Below, piece by piece: positions 56,867-64,000 of a DNA stretch of 64,000 nt. Both the position numbers and the translations under genes were made by a program. The stretch spans positions 3,331,001 to 3,395,000 of the forward strand of contig NZ_CP030265.1 of assembly GCF_008843145.1 (NCBI RefSeq). The letters are read 5' to 3'. The stretch is from Skermanella pratensis. GTDB taxonomy: Bacteria; Pseudomonadota; Alphaproteobacteria; Azospirillales; Azospirillaceae. How positions within the stretch are numbered: the stretch's first letter is position 1; the number at the start of each line of letters is the position of its first letter. A model generated the notes under the pieces. The model was not told the origin of the DNA, did no database searches, and was given only the letters and a program-made list of their open reading frames with translations.

Positions 56867-57838
56867 TTACCGGCGTTCGACCGCGGCCGTGGCCGTGTAG
56901 GTCTTGCCGCCGACGGTGAACCGCGCCAGCACGCCGGCCGGGCACTGCTGGGCCGCCTTCCGGATGTCGGCCCGGTACCGGTACTGGCCCTTGCCCGGGT
57001 CGGACACGTCGGGAGTGACGGCGGCGACGCCGTACTGGACCGTGCCCGCCGCGTTGAGGATGGCGACCGACCCGCTCGGCGGAACCGTGCTGCCGCGGAC
57101 GTCCCACTCGATCTCGTCGGCGGCGCGCTGGCGGCACTCCGCCCGCAGGATGCTCACGCGCGGCGTCTGGCTCGCGTCGTCACCCACCGATGCCGTGGCG
57201 CTGTAGGCGTAGACGGTACCCTTGCCATCCGGCGTCGGCACGTAATAGCCCGCCACCACGATGTCCGTGCCGGGCGCGACGGAGCCGGGAGCGATCTCGA
57301 AGCCGGCCGAGTTCTTCAGCGGGGTTCCCGGCAGCCGAGGGTCGTAGGCGACGGGCGGCATTCCGGATGCGGGCGTCACGTCGGGATAAGGCCGGGCATT
57401 GGACGAGGCCGGCAGCAGGACGACCGGCATCCCTTCCACCTCGAAGCCGGTTCCGTCGTTCAGCGTCACGGTGCCGATCAGGTGGTGCTCGGCGGGCTCG
57501 ACATAGACCTGCCGGGCATAGATGCCGGAAAGGTCGCGCGTGCCGGTGACGATGGCGTGGCCGCCGATGAAGCCCCGCTCCGTCCGGCCGGGTAGCGCGG
57601 GCCCGGACGCCAGGTCGCCATGGGCGAGCGGCGCCGTGGGCGAGGTCAGTTTGGTGGCGGGAGTGACGACGACGGTAAGGCCCATGACCTTGATGACGCT
57701 GTTGCCGCTCTCGACGCCCGCGGCCTCGAGCGGGCCTTCGATCTCGATCACGCCCTGGCCGGAGCCTTGGGCCATGGCGGGTACCGTGCAGAAGAGCACG
57801 GCGGCCGCGAGGGCAGGGACGCAGTGGATGATGCGCAT
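56867..57838 (-). CDS. Exported protein of unknown function in the copper-oxidase operon
   Basis: A 323-residue protein with a signal peptide (residues 1-24, ending PAMAQ). The mature part is beta-rich: GVIEIEGPLEAAGV, IKVMGLTVVVTPATKL and HLIGTVTLNDGTGFEVEGMP recall OB-like repeats as in DUF5666 proteins, and a C-terminal domain (about 225-323) with cysteines in RAECRQRA and AQQCPAGV could form a disulfide. I do not recognise a defined function. It is the last gene of the minus-strand set headed by the multicopper oxidases, 53 bp after the preceding gene. Confidence 0.7.
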   Translation of the reverse strand: MRIIHCVPALAAAVLFCTVPAMAQGSGQGVIEIEGPLEAAGVESGNSVIKVMGLTVVVTPATKLTSPTAPLAHGDLASGPALPGRTERGFIGGHAIVTGTRDLSGIYARQVYVEPAEHHLIGTVTLNDGTGFEVEGMPVVLLPASSNARPYPDVTPASGMPPVAYDPRLPGTPLKNSAGFEIAPGSVAPGTDIVVAGYYVPTPDGKGTVYAYSATASVGDDASQTPRVSILRAECRQRAADEIEWDVRGSTVPPSGSVAILNAAGTVQYGVAAVTPDVSDPGKGQYRYRADIRKAAQQCPAGVLARFTVGGKTYTATAAVERR

Positions 57839-57891
57839 TATGGGACCTTGATGACGTTCGGAGTGTGAAGGACGATGCGTCGGTGCGCCCA

Positions 57892-58356
57892 TCAGGACGC
57901 GCATCCCCGGGCGCCGAGGCGGTGCCTGAGACGGAAATGCTCCGCCTTCGTGCTGAAGGCAGAGGCGCTGTCGTCGGTGAGGTCGTGGAACTGCCCGATA
58001 TCGTCCGCATAGACGGTTTCGGCGAGCGACAGGAGCGCCGCCTCGCTTTCCAGGCGCGCCTTGTCGGCCGCAGACCGGTAGCTCAAGTAGGGCCTCGCCA
58101 TCTGCCCGGACGCCGTGTAGACGTAGCAATCCCGGAACCCGTCATCCAGGCCGAGCCTGTTTCCGCGGTCGTCGTCAGGCTCGGCAGGCCGGTTGGCGGC
58201 ATCGTCCTGCCTTTCCTTTTCGGTATCTGCCCTTTTCGCATTCTTGGTCGGCTGCAGGGCGAGCTTTCGCGCGTCGCTCTCCCTGGCGCTTACCGTAACA
58301 GGCATGACCAAGCCGGCGATCAGCAAGGCCGCAACGAGCGTTACCGATCTGAGCAT
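57892..58356 (-). CDS. Hypothetical exported protein in the copper-oxidase operon
   Basis: A 154-residue protein with a signal peptide (residues 1-24, LVAALLIAGLVMPVTVSA), a highly charged linker (DTEKERQDDAANRPAEPDDD) and a helical C-terminal half with two cysteines (FRDCYVYTASG and ARGCAS). ATG 58356 follows GGGAGGAAAG; the frame is open upstream. No family recognised. It lies 135 bp after the second oxidase gene. Confidence 0.65.
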   Translation of the reverse strand: MLRSVTLVAALLIAGLVMPVTVSARESDARKLALQPTKNAKRADTEKERQDDAANRPAEPDDDRGNRLGLDDGFRDCYVYTASGQMARPYLSYRSAADKARLESEAALLSLAETVYADDIGQFHDLTDDSASAFSTKAEHFRLRHRLGARGCAS

Positions 58357-58491
58357 TCTCTGCTTTCCTCCCATTGACCAAGGTGTTTCCCCAACACCCA
58401 AGTAGATGACGAATTTGGAAACCCCAATATTTCCGAAGCGGCAAATAAATTATGGGGACCGCCGCCATGAGGGGTGTTTCCAGCGCGCTTG

Positions 58492-59538
58492 TCAGGTCAC
58501 TTCGATCCAGGTTCTGGCGAGTCCCCCGGCCGCGTGGGGCCGGTTGGTGATCCAGTCCTTGTAGGTGGCCGTCACCTCGTACCGGCCGGGCTGGACGTTG
58601 TGGATCATGAACGTCGTCCGCTGTGCCGGGGTGAGGTTCGTCACCGCTTTCGCCGGCACGGGAATCGGCTTCGAAAAGGTGCCGAGCTGGGGGTTCGTCC
58701 GCAGGGGCCTTCCGTCCATCTCGACGATCGTGCTGTTCAGGCCGATGCGGATGTCCAGGTTGCTGTAGGTCGCATTGATCGACCTCAACAGGATGTTCTG
58801 CCCTTTCCTGGCCCGGACGATGACGCGGGGATCCCGTTCCGTCCTGGGGTGGGGGACGCCGCTGATCAGGAAGTATTTCGGCTCGAAGCGGTTCAGCCCG
58901 GCGTCCTCGCCGCACAGGCCGGCGGAATGATTCAGTTCGTGCCAACGCGGGTCGACATCGTCGAAGGACCAGATCGCCTCCACCTGGTAGCGGAGGTCGG
59001 TCGCCTGGTCCTCGTCGGCGGGATGGCGTTCGAACAGCAGTCCCGGTCCGCTGGGAGGATCGATGACCAGCGGACCGTACATGCCCATCTCGAAATGGAG
59101 CACCGTGTTCTTGTGGCAGTGATAGAAGTAGGTGCCCGGCGTCTTGGCCTGCCACTGGTATGTGTACTGGTTGCTGACCTCGAAGGAGGTGTGTCCCACG
59201 CCGTCGTTGACGGTACTCGGCTCGATGCCGTGCCAGTGTATGGTATGGGTGTTCTTGGCCGCATCCAGGGTGGCATGGACGATCTGGCCCTGGCGCACCC
59301 GGATCAGCGGCGAGGGCCAGGTTCGGTCGCCGCCGGAGGTATTGGGATCGACGAAGCCCCAGAAGCGGACGTCGCGGCCGTCCGGCATGGTGACGTCGAA
59401 GGACCCGTGGACCTTGCGGGTCAGGCGGATGTTGGGGCTTACCTTGTCCGGGGTCTCGATCACGTCCGAATTGGGATCGCAGCCGAACGCGTCGTACTCC
59501 GCGGGATCGGTCGGCGGACGGGGAATGGTCGTGCTCAT
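58492..59538 (-). CDS. Multicopper oxidase-like protein, copper sites in domain 1 only, no signal peptide
   Basis: A 348-residue two-cupredoxin-domain protein. Domain 1 has a full ligand set: His98, His101, His103 (THTIHWHGIEP), His140-Cys141-His142, His148 and Met151 or Met153 (FYHCHKNTVLHFEMGMYG), so a type 1 copper site and half of a trinuclear site. In domain 2 the matching loop reads LLRSINATYSNLDIRI, without histidines, and no HCH motif follows. There is no signal peptide. The upstream gene, 30 bp away, encodes the complementary half with a Tat signal. Confidence 0.85.
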   Translation of the reverse strand: MSTTIPRPPTDPAEYDAFGCDPNSDVIETPDKVSPNIRLTRKVHGSFDVTMPDGRDVRFWGFVDPNTSGGDRTWPSPLIRVRQGQIVHATLDAAKNTHTIHWHGIEPSTVNDGVGHTSFEVSNQYTYQWQAKTPGTYFYHCHKNTVLHFEMGMYGPLVIDPPSGPGLLFERHPADEDQATDLRYQVEAIWSFDDVDPRWHELNHSAGLCGEDAGLNRFEPKYFLISGVPHPRTERDPRVIVRARKGQNILLRSINATYSNLDIRIGLNSTIVEMDGRPLRTNPQLGTFSKPIPVPAKAVTNLTPAQRTTFMIHNVQPGRYEVTATYKDWITNRPHAAGGLARTWIEVT

Positions 59539-59568
59539 GGGAAACTTCCTTTCATCGAGCGGCGGAAA

Positions 59569-60678
59569 CTAAAGCGGACCCTCGATGATCCAGTCCGTCA
59601 CGAGCCCCAGCGGATAGGAACCTCCGGCGGAGGTCTGGGAAATCTCGTTGTGGCAGTGCATGGGGTAGATCAGCGGGAACTTCTCCTGGCGCGGCGGCCA
59701 CGCGGCGTCGGGGATCTCGGGCGGCTTGGCGAAGGGCAGCAGCAGGTCCCGGCGCATCAGGGGAGGCATCGACCAAGTGTCCTCCTCGATGATGTTGTCG
59801 AGCACCCGGACCGCATGGGAGCTCTCGACGATCTCCGCGGTGGTGAAGACGTGGTTTCCGTGGATATGGGGAGAATGGGTCGCCAGCCCGGCATTGAGCG
59901 CCCGCAGCAGCAGGGGTTGGCCGACCCGCCCGCGCGGGACCGTGGCCTCGTCATGGGCCGCATCGACTCCGCTCAGGCCGTTGATGGTGAAATAACGGGG
60001 CAGGAACGATGCGGTCAGGTCGAGCGCTCCCGCGAGATCGCCCGCCTCGGCCAGCTTGTTGATTCGCGGGTCGATCTGGTTGAACACCCAGATCCGGTCC
60101 CGGCCCGGCTGCCATGGGCTTCCGGGGAAGCGGGCGTGATTGCCCAGCGCCGAGAACAGCGCGCGGACTCCGGGCGTCGCCTGGCCCGCGGCATAGGGGG
60201 TGGCCGGACTGCCGGGCGGTTGGGCGGCGGGTTCGACGACGATCGCACCGTGAAGCCCGAGGAGCCTGTTCAGCGGTGCGCGGTCCGGATCGAGATAGAA
60301 GTAGGTGCCCGGCAGACCGACCGTGAACGTCACGCTGCCGATACCGTTGGGAGCGATCGGCCCGAGGCTGACACCCGGCATGCCGGGTATTTGCAGGGAA
60401 TGCGGAGTGCTCGCGAGGTTCTGCACGGTCAGGGTGACCGTCTGTCCCTGCTTCAGGCGGATGACCGGCCCCGGAACGCTCGGCTTGCCGGTGCCGAGGG
60501 AAAATGCCCACATGAAGACGGCCGACCCGTCGACCATTTCCACGTCGGCCTCTTGTATCCGAAGAGAAACTTCGATCGGCGGCGGGGCCGCCTGGGCCAG
60601 CAGCGGACCCGACAGGAATGACAGCCCGGCGACGCCTGCCAGGCCGCCTCCGTACTGGAGAAACTGCCGTCGTCGCAT
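59569..60678 (-). CDS. Multicopper oxidase-like protein, copper sites in domain 2 only, Tat signal
   Basis: A 369-residue protein with a twin-arginine signal (MRRRQFLQYGGGLAG) and two cupredoxin domains. Domain 2 keeps His268, His271, His273 (THSPHIHGNH) and His341-Cys342-His343 (YPMHCHNEISQTSAGGSYP). In domain 1 the equivalent loops read STPHSLQIPGMPG and GTYFYLDPDRAPLNRL, so the HxH and HCH ligands are lost. The His normally following HCH is also absent, so the type 1 site here is doubtful. It is the first gene of the set; no clear promoter is seen in the 433-bp gap upstream. Confidence 0.85.
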   Translation of the reverse strand: MRRRQFLQYGGGLAGVAGLSFLSGPLLAQAAPPPIEVSLRIQEADVEMVDGSAVFMWAFSLGTGKPSVPGPVIRLKQGQTVTLTVQNLASTPHSLQIPGMPGVSLGPIAPNGIGSVTFTVGLPGTYFYLDPDRAPLNRLLGLHGAIVVEPAAQPPGSPATPYAAGQATPGVRALFSALGNHARFPGSPWQPGRDRIWVFNQIDPRINKLAEAGDLAGALDLTASFLPRYFTINGLSGVDAAHDEATVPRGRVGQPLLLRALNAGLATHSPHIHGNHVFTTAEIVESSHAVRVLDNIIEEDTWSMPPLMRRDLLLPFAKPPEIPDAAWPPRQEKFPLIYPMHCHNEISQTSAGGSYPLGLVTDWIIEGPL

Positions 60679-61111
60679 CTTAGACCTCCATGATGTCCAT
60701 GGCGGTATGACGAGCGGCGATCTGCCGTTATTCCGAGATTACCCTATCCTGTACCTCAAGCAGAAGGACATGAGGGCACTTGTTGGACAGCTTTCTTAAG
60801 CTAAATCACTTGCCGATTAGATCATAGGTAGTGAAATAGATATAGGTGCCTTTGGGGAGGCGGACAGTGTTCGTGCTGCGGGCATGACGCTTTCCTTGTG
60901 CTCCGGGCTTCCTCCGCCGACGCCCCTATTCGGCCCGCTGTCAAGCGCACCAAACGACATGTCCGGCAAGCTGACGGTGATCAGGACATCATCCCTTTGG
61001 TGCTGCCACTTCAGGCAAGTGTATGTTCCTGAAATTGCTCCCTATTCTGAGAGCCACTGCTCCAGGATGCGGAGCTGAAGAAAATAAATCCCAGTCGGGG
61101 GATATAATTCC
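60679..61111. other. 433-bp divergent intergenic region
   Basis: This gap separates the start of the copper-oxidase operon (minus) from the oligomer hydrolase gene (plus). A stretch at 60780-60860 is AT-rich compared with the surroundings and probably carries promoters, but I find no clear -35/-10 pair, operator or small gene. Confidence 0.5.
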
Positions 61112-63199
61112 ATGGGAAGAGTCGCAGCCACAGTCGCGTCAACGCTCTGCCTGCTCATCGGCATGGCACCGTCGGCGTTCGCCAGGGACGACGACGGAGA
61201 CGACGATCGGAAGCACGGGCGGGACGGGATCGAGAGGCAGGTGATCGGCAAGATCCTGCAGGCCGATTACGACGGATACAGCGACGACCTGCTGACGGCG
61301 GGCCTGGGAGCGGCGGGACTGGCGGGACAGGCACCCCAGCCGGTGAACGCCGCCTCGCCGACCGCCGAGGAATTGCGCCGGATCGCGATCTACAACAATT
61401 ACCGGGCGCTGGTGGACGTGTCGACCGGAGGCGGCTATGGCACGCTCTACGGCCCGGTCGTGGGAGTGGACGACAAGGCGAAGGATCGGGACGGAAAGAT
61501 ACCCGGGACGGAGTACTTGGCGCTGCTGGACGGCGACGGTCGCGGAAACTCGCGGGTGACGGTGGCCGTGCAGGTCCCCGACAGTTTCCGTCCCGACAAG
61601 CCCTGCATGGTAACGGCGACCTCGTCCGGCTCGCGCGGCGTCTACGGGGCGATCGGCACCGCGGGCGAGTGGGGGCTGAAGAAAGGCTGCGCGGTCGTCT
61701 ACAACGACAAGGGGACCGGCACCGGCTTCTTCGACCTGGAGAACGGCAAGGGCTACACGATCCGGGGAGAGCATGTCGAGGCGTCCCGGTCGGGCAAGCC
61801 GCTGAACTTCGAGCCACGGATTCCGCGGCGCGAGCTGGACCGGTACCTGGAGGACAACCCGGACCGCTGGGCGATCAAGCACGCCCACTCGCGGGAGAAC
61901 CCCGAGGCGGATTGGGGGACCGATACCCTGCGCTCCGTCCAGCTCGGCTTCCATCTGCTGAACCGGCATTTCGCCGGCGAGAAGGACTTCCGGAGGATAA
62001 CGCCGGAGAACACCATCGTCATCGCGTCGAGCGTGTCCAACGGCGGGGCCGCGGCACTGCGGGCGGCCGAGGAGGACAGGCGGGGCTGGATCGACGGCAT
62101 CGCCGTTTCGGAGCCGAACGTCAATCCGAAGCGCGACCGCTCCTTCCGGATCCAGCAGGGCAGCGGCCCGGCTTTGGTGGAACACGGACGGCCGCTTTAC
62201 GACTACATGTCGTTCTACACCCTCTATGAGGGCTGTGCGGCGGCGTTGCCGGGCAATACCCGGGCCCTGCAGGTCTGCACCGACCTGAAGGCGCGCGGGC
62301 TGCTGAACGAGGGAACGCCGGCCGAGGCCCAGAAATTGATCCAGGATTATGGCATCGTGCCGGAGCAGAATGCGCTCGCGGCGTTCTACTGGTCGGCCAA
62401 TGTCTACCAGTCCGTGACAGTCGCCTATGCGAACGCCTATTCCAGGGCCAGCGTGACCGACAATCTGTGCGGCTTCTCCTACGCCCATGCCGATGCGACG
62501 GACCGGCCGGCTCCCCTGCCCCGCGCCAATGCCGAGCTTGCCTTCGCCCAATCGAACGGCATTCCCCCGAATATCGGCATCCAATTGATTCGGAACGGCG
62601 TTTCGACCACGACAGTCGGCGGGGCGCCGGCTCCCATGGCGGACGTGGACGGCGCCGCCTGCCTGCGCGCCCTGTGGACCGCCGGTGACCGCGACCACTC
62701 GCGCAGGGGCGGTGGCGACAAGGGCCGCGGCGGCAGGGATCCGGCGCGGCGTTTGGCGGAAGGCGTGGAGGAGGTGCTTGCCACGGCGAACCTGCGCGGC
62801 AAGCCTGCCGTGATCATCCATGGCCGGGCCGACGCGCTGATCGCGGTCAACCACAGCTCCCGCTCATACTATGGTTCGGCCCTGAGGCAACGCCAGGAGA
62901 TCCGGTACTATGAGGTGACCAACGCCCATCACCTGGACGCCTTCAACGTGATCCCGGCCTTCGCCGCCGCATACGTGCCCCTGCATGTCTATTTCAACGA
63001 GGGGCTGGATTACCTGTACGACCATCTGACCAAGGGCGACGCGCTGCCGCCTTCCCAGGTGGTCCACACCGTTCCGCGGGGGGTGGAAGCTTCCGTGGTG
63101 CCTGCGATCACCCGGGACAACGTGCCGCCCATCGCGAAGAAACCCCGGAAGGAGGACCGCATTACGTTCCGGGGATCGGTGCTCCGGATACCCGACTGA
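61112..63199 (+). CDS. 3-hydroxybutyrate oligomer hydrolase
   Basis: A 695-residue exported esterase that splits 3-hydroxybutyrate oligomers released from polyhydroxybutyrate. Residues 1-24 are a signal peptide, followed by an acidic-basic stretch (RDDDGDDDRKHGRDG). The family nucleophile motif is IASSVSNGGAAALRAAEE; TSSGSRGVYGAIGTAGEWGL and VYNDKGTGTGFFDL are conserved, and VIIHGRADALIAVNHSSR with NAHHLDAF give the Asp and His of the triad. A charged insertion (about 525-545, SRRGGGDKGRGGRDPARR) is unusual. Confidence 0.9.
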   Translation: MGRVAATVASTLCLLIGMAPSAFARDDDGDDDRKHGRDGIERQVIGKILQADYDGYSDDLLTAGLGAAGLAGQAPQPVNAASPTAEELRRIAIYNNYRALVDVSTGGGYGTLYGPVVGVDDKAKDRDGKIPGTEYLALLDGDGRGNSRVTVAVQVPDSFRPDKPCMVTATSSGSRGVYGAIGTAGEWGLKKGCAVVYNDKGTGTGFFDLENGKGYTIRGEHVEASRSGKPLNFEPRIPRRELDRYLEDNPDRWAIKHAHSRENPEADWGTDTLRSVQLGFHLLNRHFAGEKDFRRITPENTIVIASSVSNGGAAALRAAEEDRRGWIDGIAVSEPNVNPKRDRSFRIQQGSGPALVEHGRPLYDYMSFYTLYEGCAAALPGNTRALQVCTDLKARGLLNEGTPAEAQKLIQDYGIVPEQNALAAFYWSANVYQSVTVAYANAYSRASVTDNLCGFSYAHADATDRPAPLPRANAELAFAQSNGIPPNIGIQLIRNGVSTTTVGGAPAPMADVDGAACLRALWTAGDRDHSRRGGGDKGRGGRDPARRLAEGVEEVLATANLRGKPAVIIHGRADALIAVNHSSRSYYGSALRQRQEIRYYEVTNAHHLDAFNVIPAFAAAYVPLHVYFNEGLDYLYDHLTKGDALPPSQVVHTVPRGVEASVVPAITRDNVPPIAKKPRKEDRITFRGSVLRIPD

Positions 63200-63211
63200 G
63201 GATCGGTAAAG

Positions 63212-63235
63212 CGCCGCGGGATTTCTCCCGCGGCG
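63212..63235. terminator. Bidirectional hairpin terminator
   Basis: A perfect 10-bp stem, CGCCGCGGGA and TCCCGCGGCG, with loop TTTC, between the convergent oligomer hydrolase and PaiB-like genes. No long U tract on either side. Confidence 0.7.
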
Positions 63236-63270
63236 TCCGCTCGGGCCGGCGTGAACGGTGTGATCCGGCC

Positions 63271-63894
63271 TTAATCGGGGATGAGGGTGGCTGCTTGGCG
63301 TTCCCGAGCGTCCATGCTCCGGGAAAGCCCCTCTTTCACGTTCGCCCGATCCTCGGCGGTTCGGTTCTGGCTCATTTTCCGCTTGGCTTCGATCCGCGTG
63401 ATGGGCAGCCGCAGACCGACGATGCCACGCAGCTGCGCTTGGATGAAGTCGGGGGGAGCATCATCGACAGCCCAGGGCCGAAGGCGCGAAGCCTCGTGGA
63501 GATCCGTCAGGCGCGTAACGACATCGAGCAGGCGGCTGGCGTCCTCGAAGAACTCGACCGGGCCGTAGGCATGGACCGCCACGTAGTTCCACGTGGGAAC
63601 GACCTTTCCGTCCAGGCTCTTGCGTTCGTACCAGGAGGGGGTAACGTAGGCATCCGGCCCCATGAAGATCGCCAGGGCATCGCCCATCGGCGCCTCTTTC
63701 CACTGGGGATTCGCCTTCGCGACGTGCCCGTAGAGCGTGCCCATTTCCCCTTGGCTGTCGTCCAGGAACAAGGGCAGCGGCGTGCATGTCAGTCCGCCGG
63801 CCGTAACCGTGACCAAGTTGGCAAGCTTCGCGGCTCGCATGGTATCCTGGATGAACGGCAGGTCGGTCTCGCGGAACGCTGGCGGATTGTACAT
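63271..63894 (-). CDS. PaiB-like FMN-binding protein
   Basis: A 207-residue flavin-split-barrel protein. The start MYNPPAFRETDLPFIQDTMR is typical of PaiB; GTLYGHVAKANPQWK, IFMGPDAYVTPSWYERK and VVPTWNYVAVHAYG are the conserved FMN-site blocks. PaiB was described as a negative regulator of sporulation and protease genes in Bacillus; in proteobacteria the role is unknown and it may be a flavin enzyme. ATG 63894 follows AAGGAGG. The last 106 bases of the window upstream of it hold nothing recognisable. Confidence 0.9.
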   Translation of the reverse strand: MYNPPAFRETDLPFIQDTMRAAKLANLVTVTAGGLTCTPLPLFLDDSQGEMGTLYGHVAKANPQWKEAPMGDALAIFMGPDAYVTPSWYERKSLDGKVVPTWNYVAVHAYGPVEFFEDASRLLDVVTRLTDLHEASRLRPWAVDDAPPDFIQAQLRGIVGLRLPITRIEAKRKMSQNRTAEDRANVKEGLSRSMDARERQAATLIPD

Positions 63895-64000
63895 TCGGGC
63901 CTCCTTGACGGGATATAGTTTCCCAAAAACCGCTCCGCGTTGAACAGCCACTTTCTGCTTTTTCCTGCCAACGCGGAAAAGCCGCCGAAACCGGTCAGGT

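Noticed and set aside
61139..62854. 571-codon open frame on the minus strand
   Set aside because: Mirror of the oligomer hydrolase gene, with shadow-type composition and no ribosome site.

Overview
The window is GC-rich, densely coded chromosomal DNA of an alphaproteobacterium. The gene content (CHASE2 cyclase next to FecR, PAS/GAF kinase, IalB, DUF1194, DUF4112, Lhr-type helicase with PdeM, many ABC substrate-binding proteins) fits a Rhodospirillales member of the Azospirillum/Skermanella kind. That placement is an inference from gene families, not from a marker gene. I see no rRNA, tRNA, CRISPR, prophage or insertion sequence. Accessory character comes mainly from small dispersed hairpin repeats.

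Layout. 1-4409 (minus): start of a BMP-type ABC binding protein, an acyltransferase-3 membrane protein, and a GlxA-type regulator upstream of an MFS exporter. 4624-11493 (plus): signalling block with a small membrane protein, a multi-PAS/GAF histidine kinase broken by a frameshift, FecR and CHASE2-adenylate cyclase, and PncC. 11609-18705 (plus): a FadR-type regulator with a palindromic operator, then a five-gene branched-chain-type ABC transporter and an acyl-CoA ligase, probably uptake and CoA activation of an organic acid. 18982-24649: MtnN (minus), then a DNA-repair group of Lhr-like helicase, PdeM and a frameshifted photolyase. 24893-29189: S-formylglutathione hydrolase and a sugar ABC transporter without its ATPase. 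29290-33545: DUF892 protein with a strong terminator, SDR, YfcG-like GST, anaerobic coproporphyrinogen oxidase HemN with an FNR-type box, DUF4112 and a 53-residue Pmp3/YqaE protein. 33722-40563: vWA protein, orphan ImuA, CBS protein with a well placed FNR-type box, a Cache-HAMP-PAS chemoreceptor and two M48 proteases, the second with a frameshift in its lipoprotein signal. 40853-47215: ThDP enzyme, IalB protein and a peptide-type ABC transporter without ATPases. 47328-50841: BCCT transporter, then queE-queC of 7-deazaguanine synthesis. 51104-56805: inositol catabolism (iolG, iolD, iolE, an SMP-30 lactonase and a second dehydrogenase; iolB and iolC absent). 56867-60678 (minus): a four-gene set of exported proteins led by two multicopper oxidases. 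61112-63894: 3-hydroxybutyrate oligomer hydrolase and a PaiB-like FMN protein.

The most interesting locus is the multicopper oxidase pair. Each protein has two cupredoxin domains, but the first keeps the copper-ligand histidines only in domain 2 and the second only in domain 1. The two sets add up to the eight histidines a trinuclear centre needs. Only the first has a Tat signal, which suggests one split, co-exported oxidase.

Two other signals stand out. Three genes carry the same lesion, a G/C run of four where five restores the frame. A family of palindromes ending in GCCGACCTAC sits in intergenic gaps, once supplying a stop codon and once showing stem covariation around a conserved 13-nt loop. 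Two FNR-type boxes point to low-oxygen control of hemN and of the CBS-protein gene.
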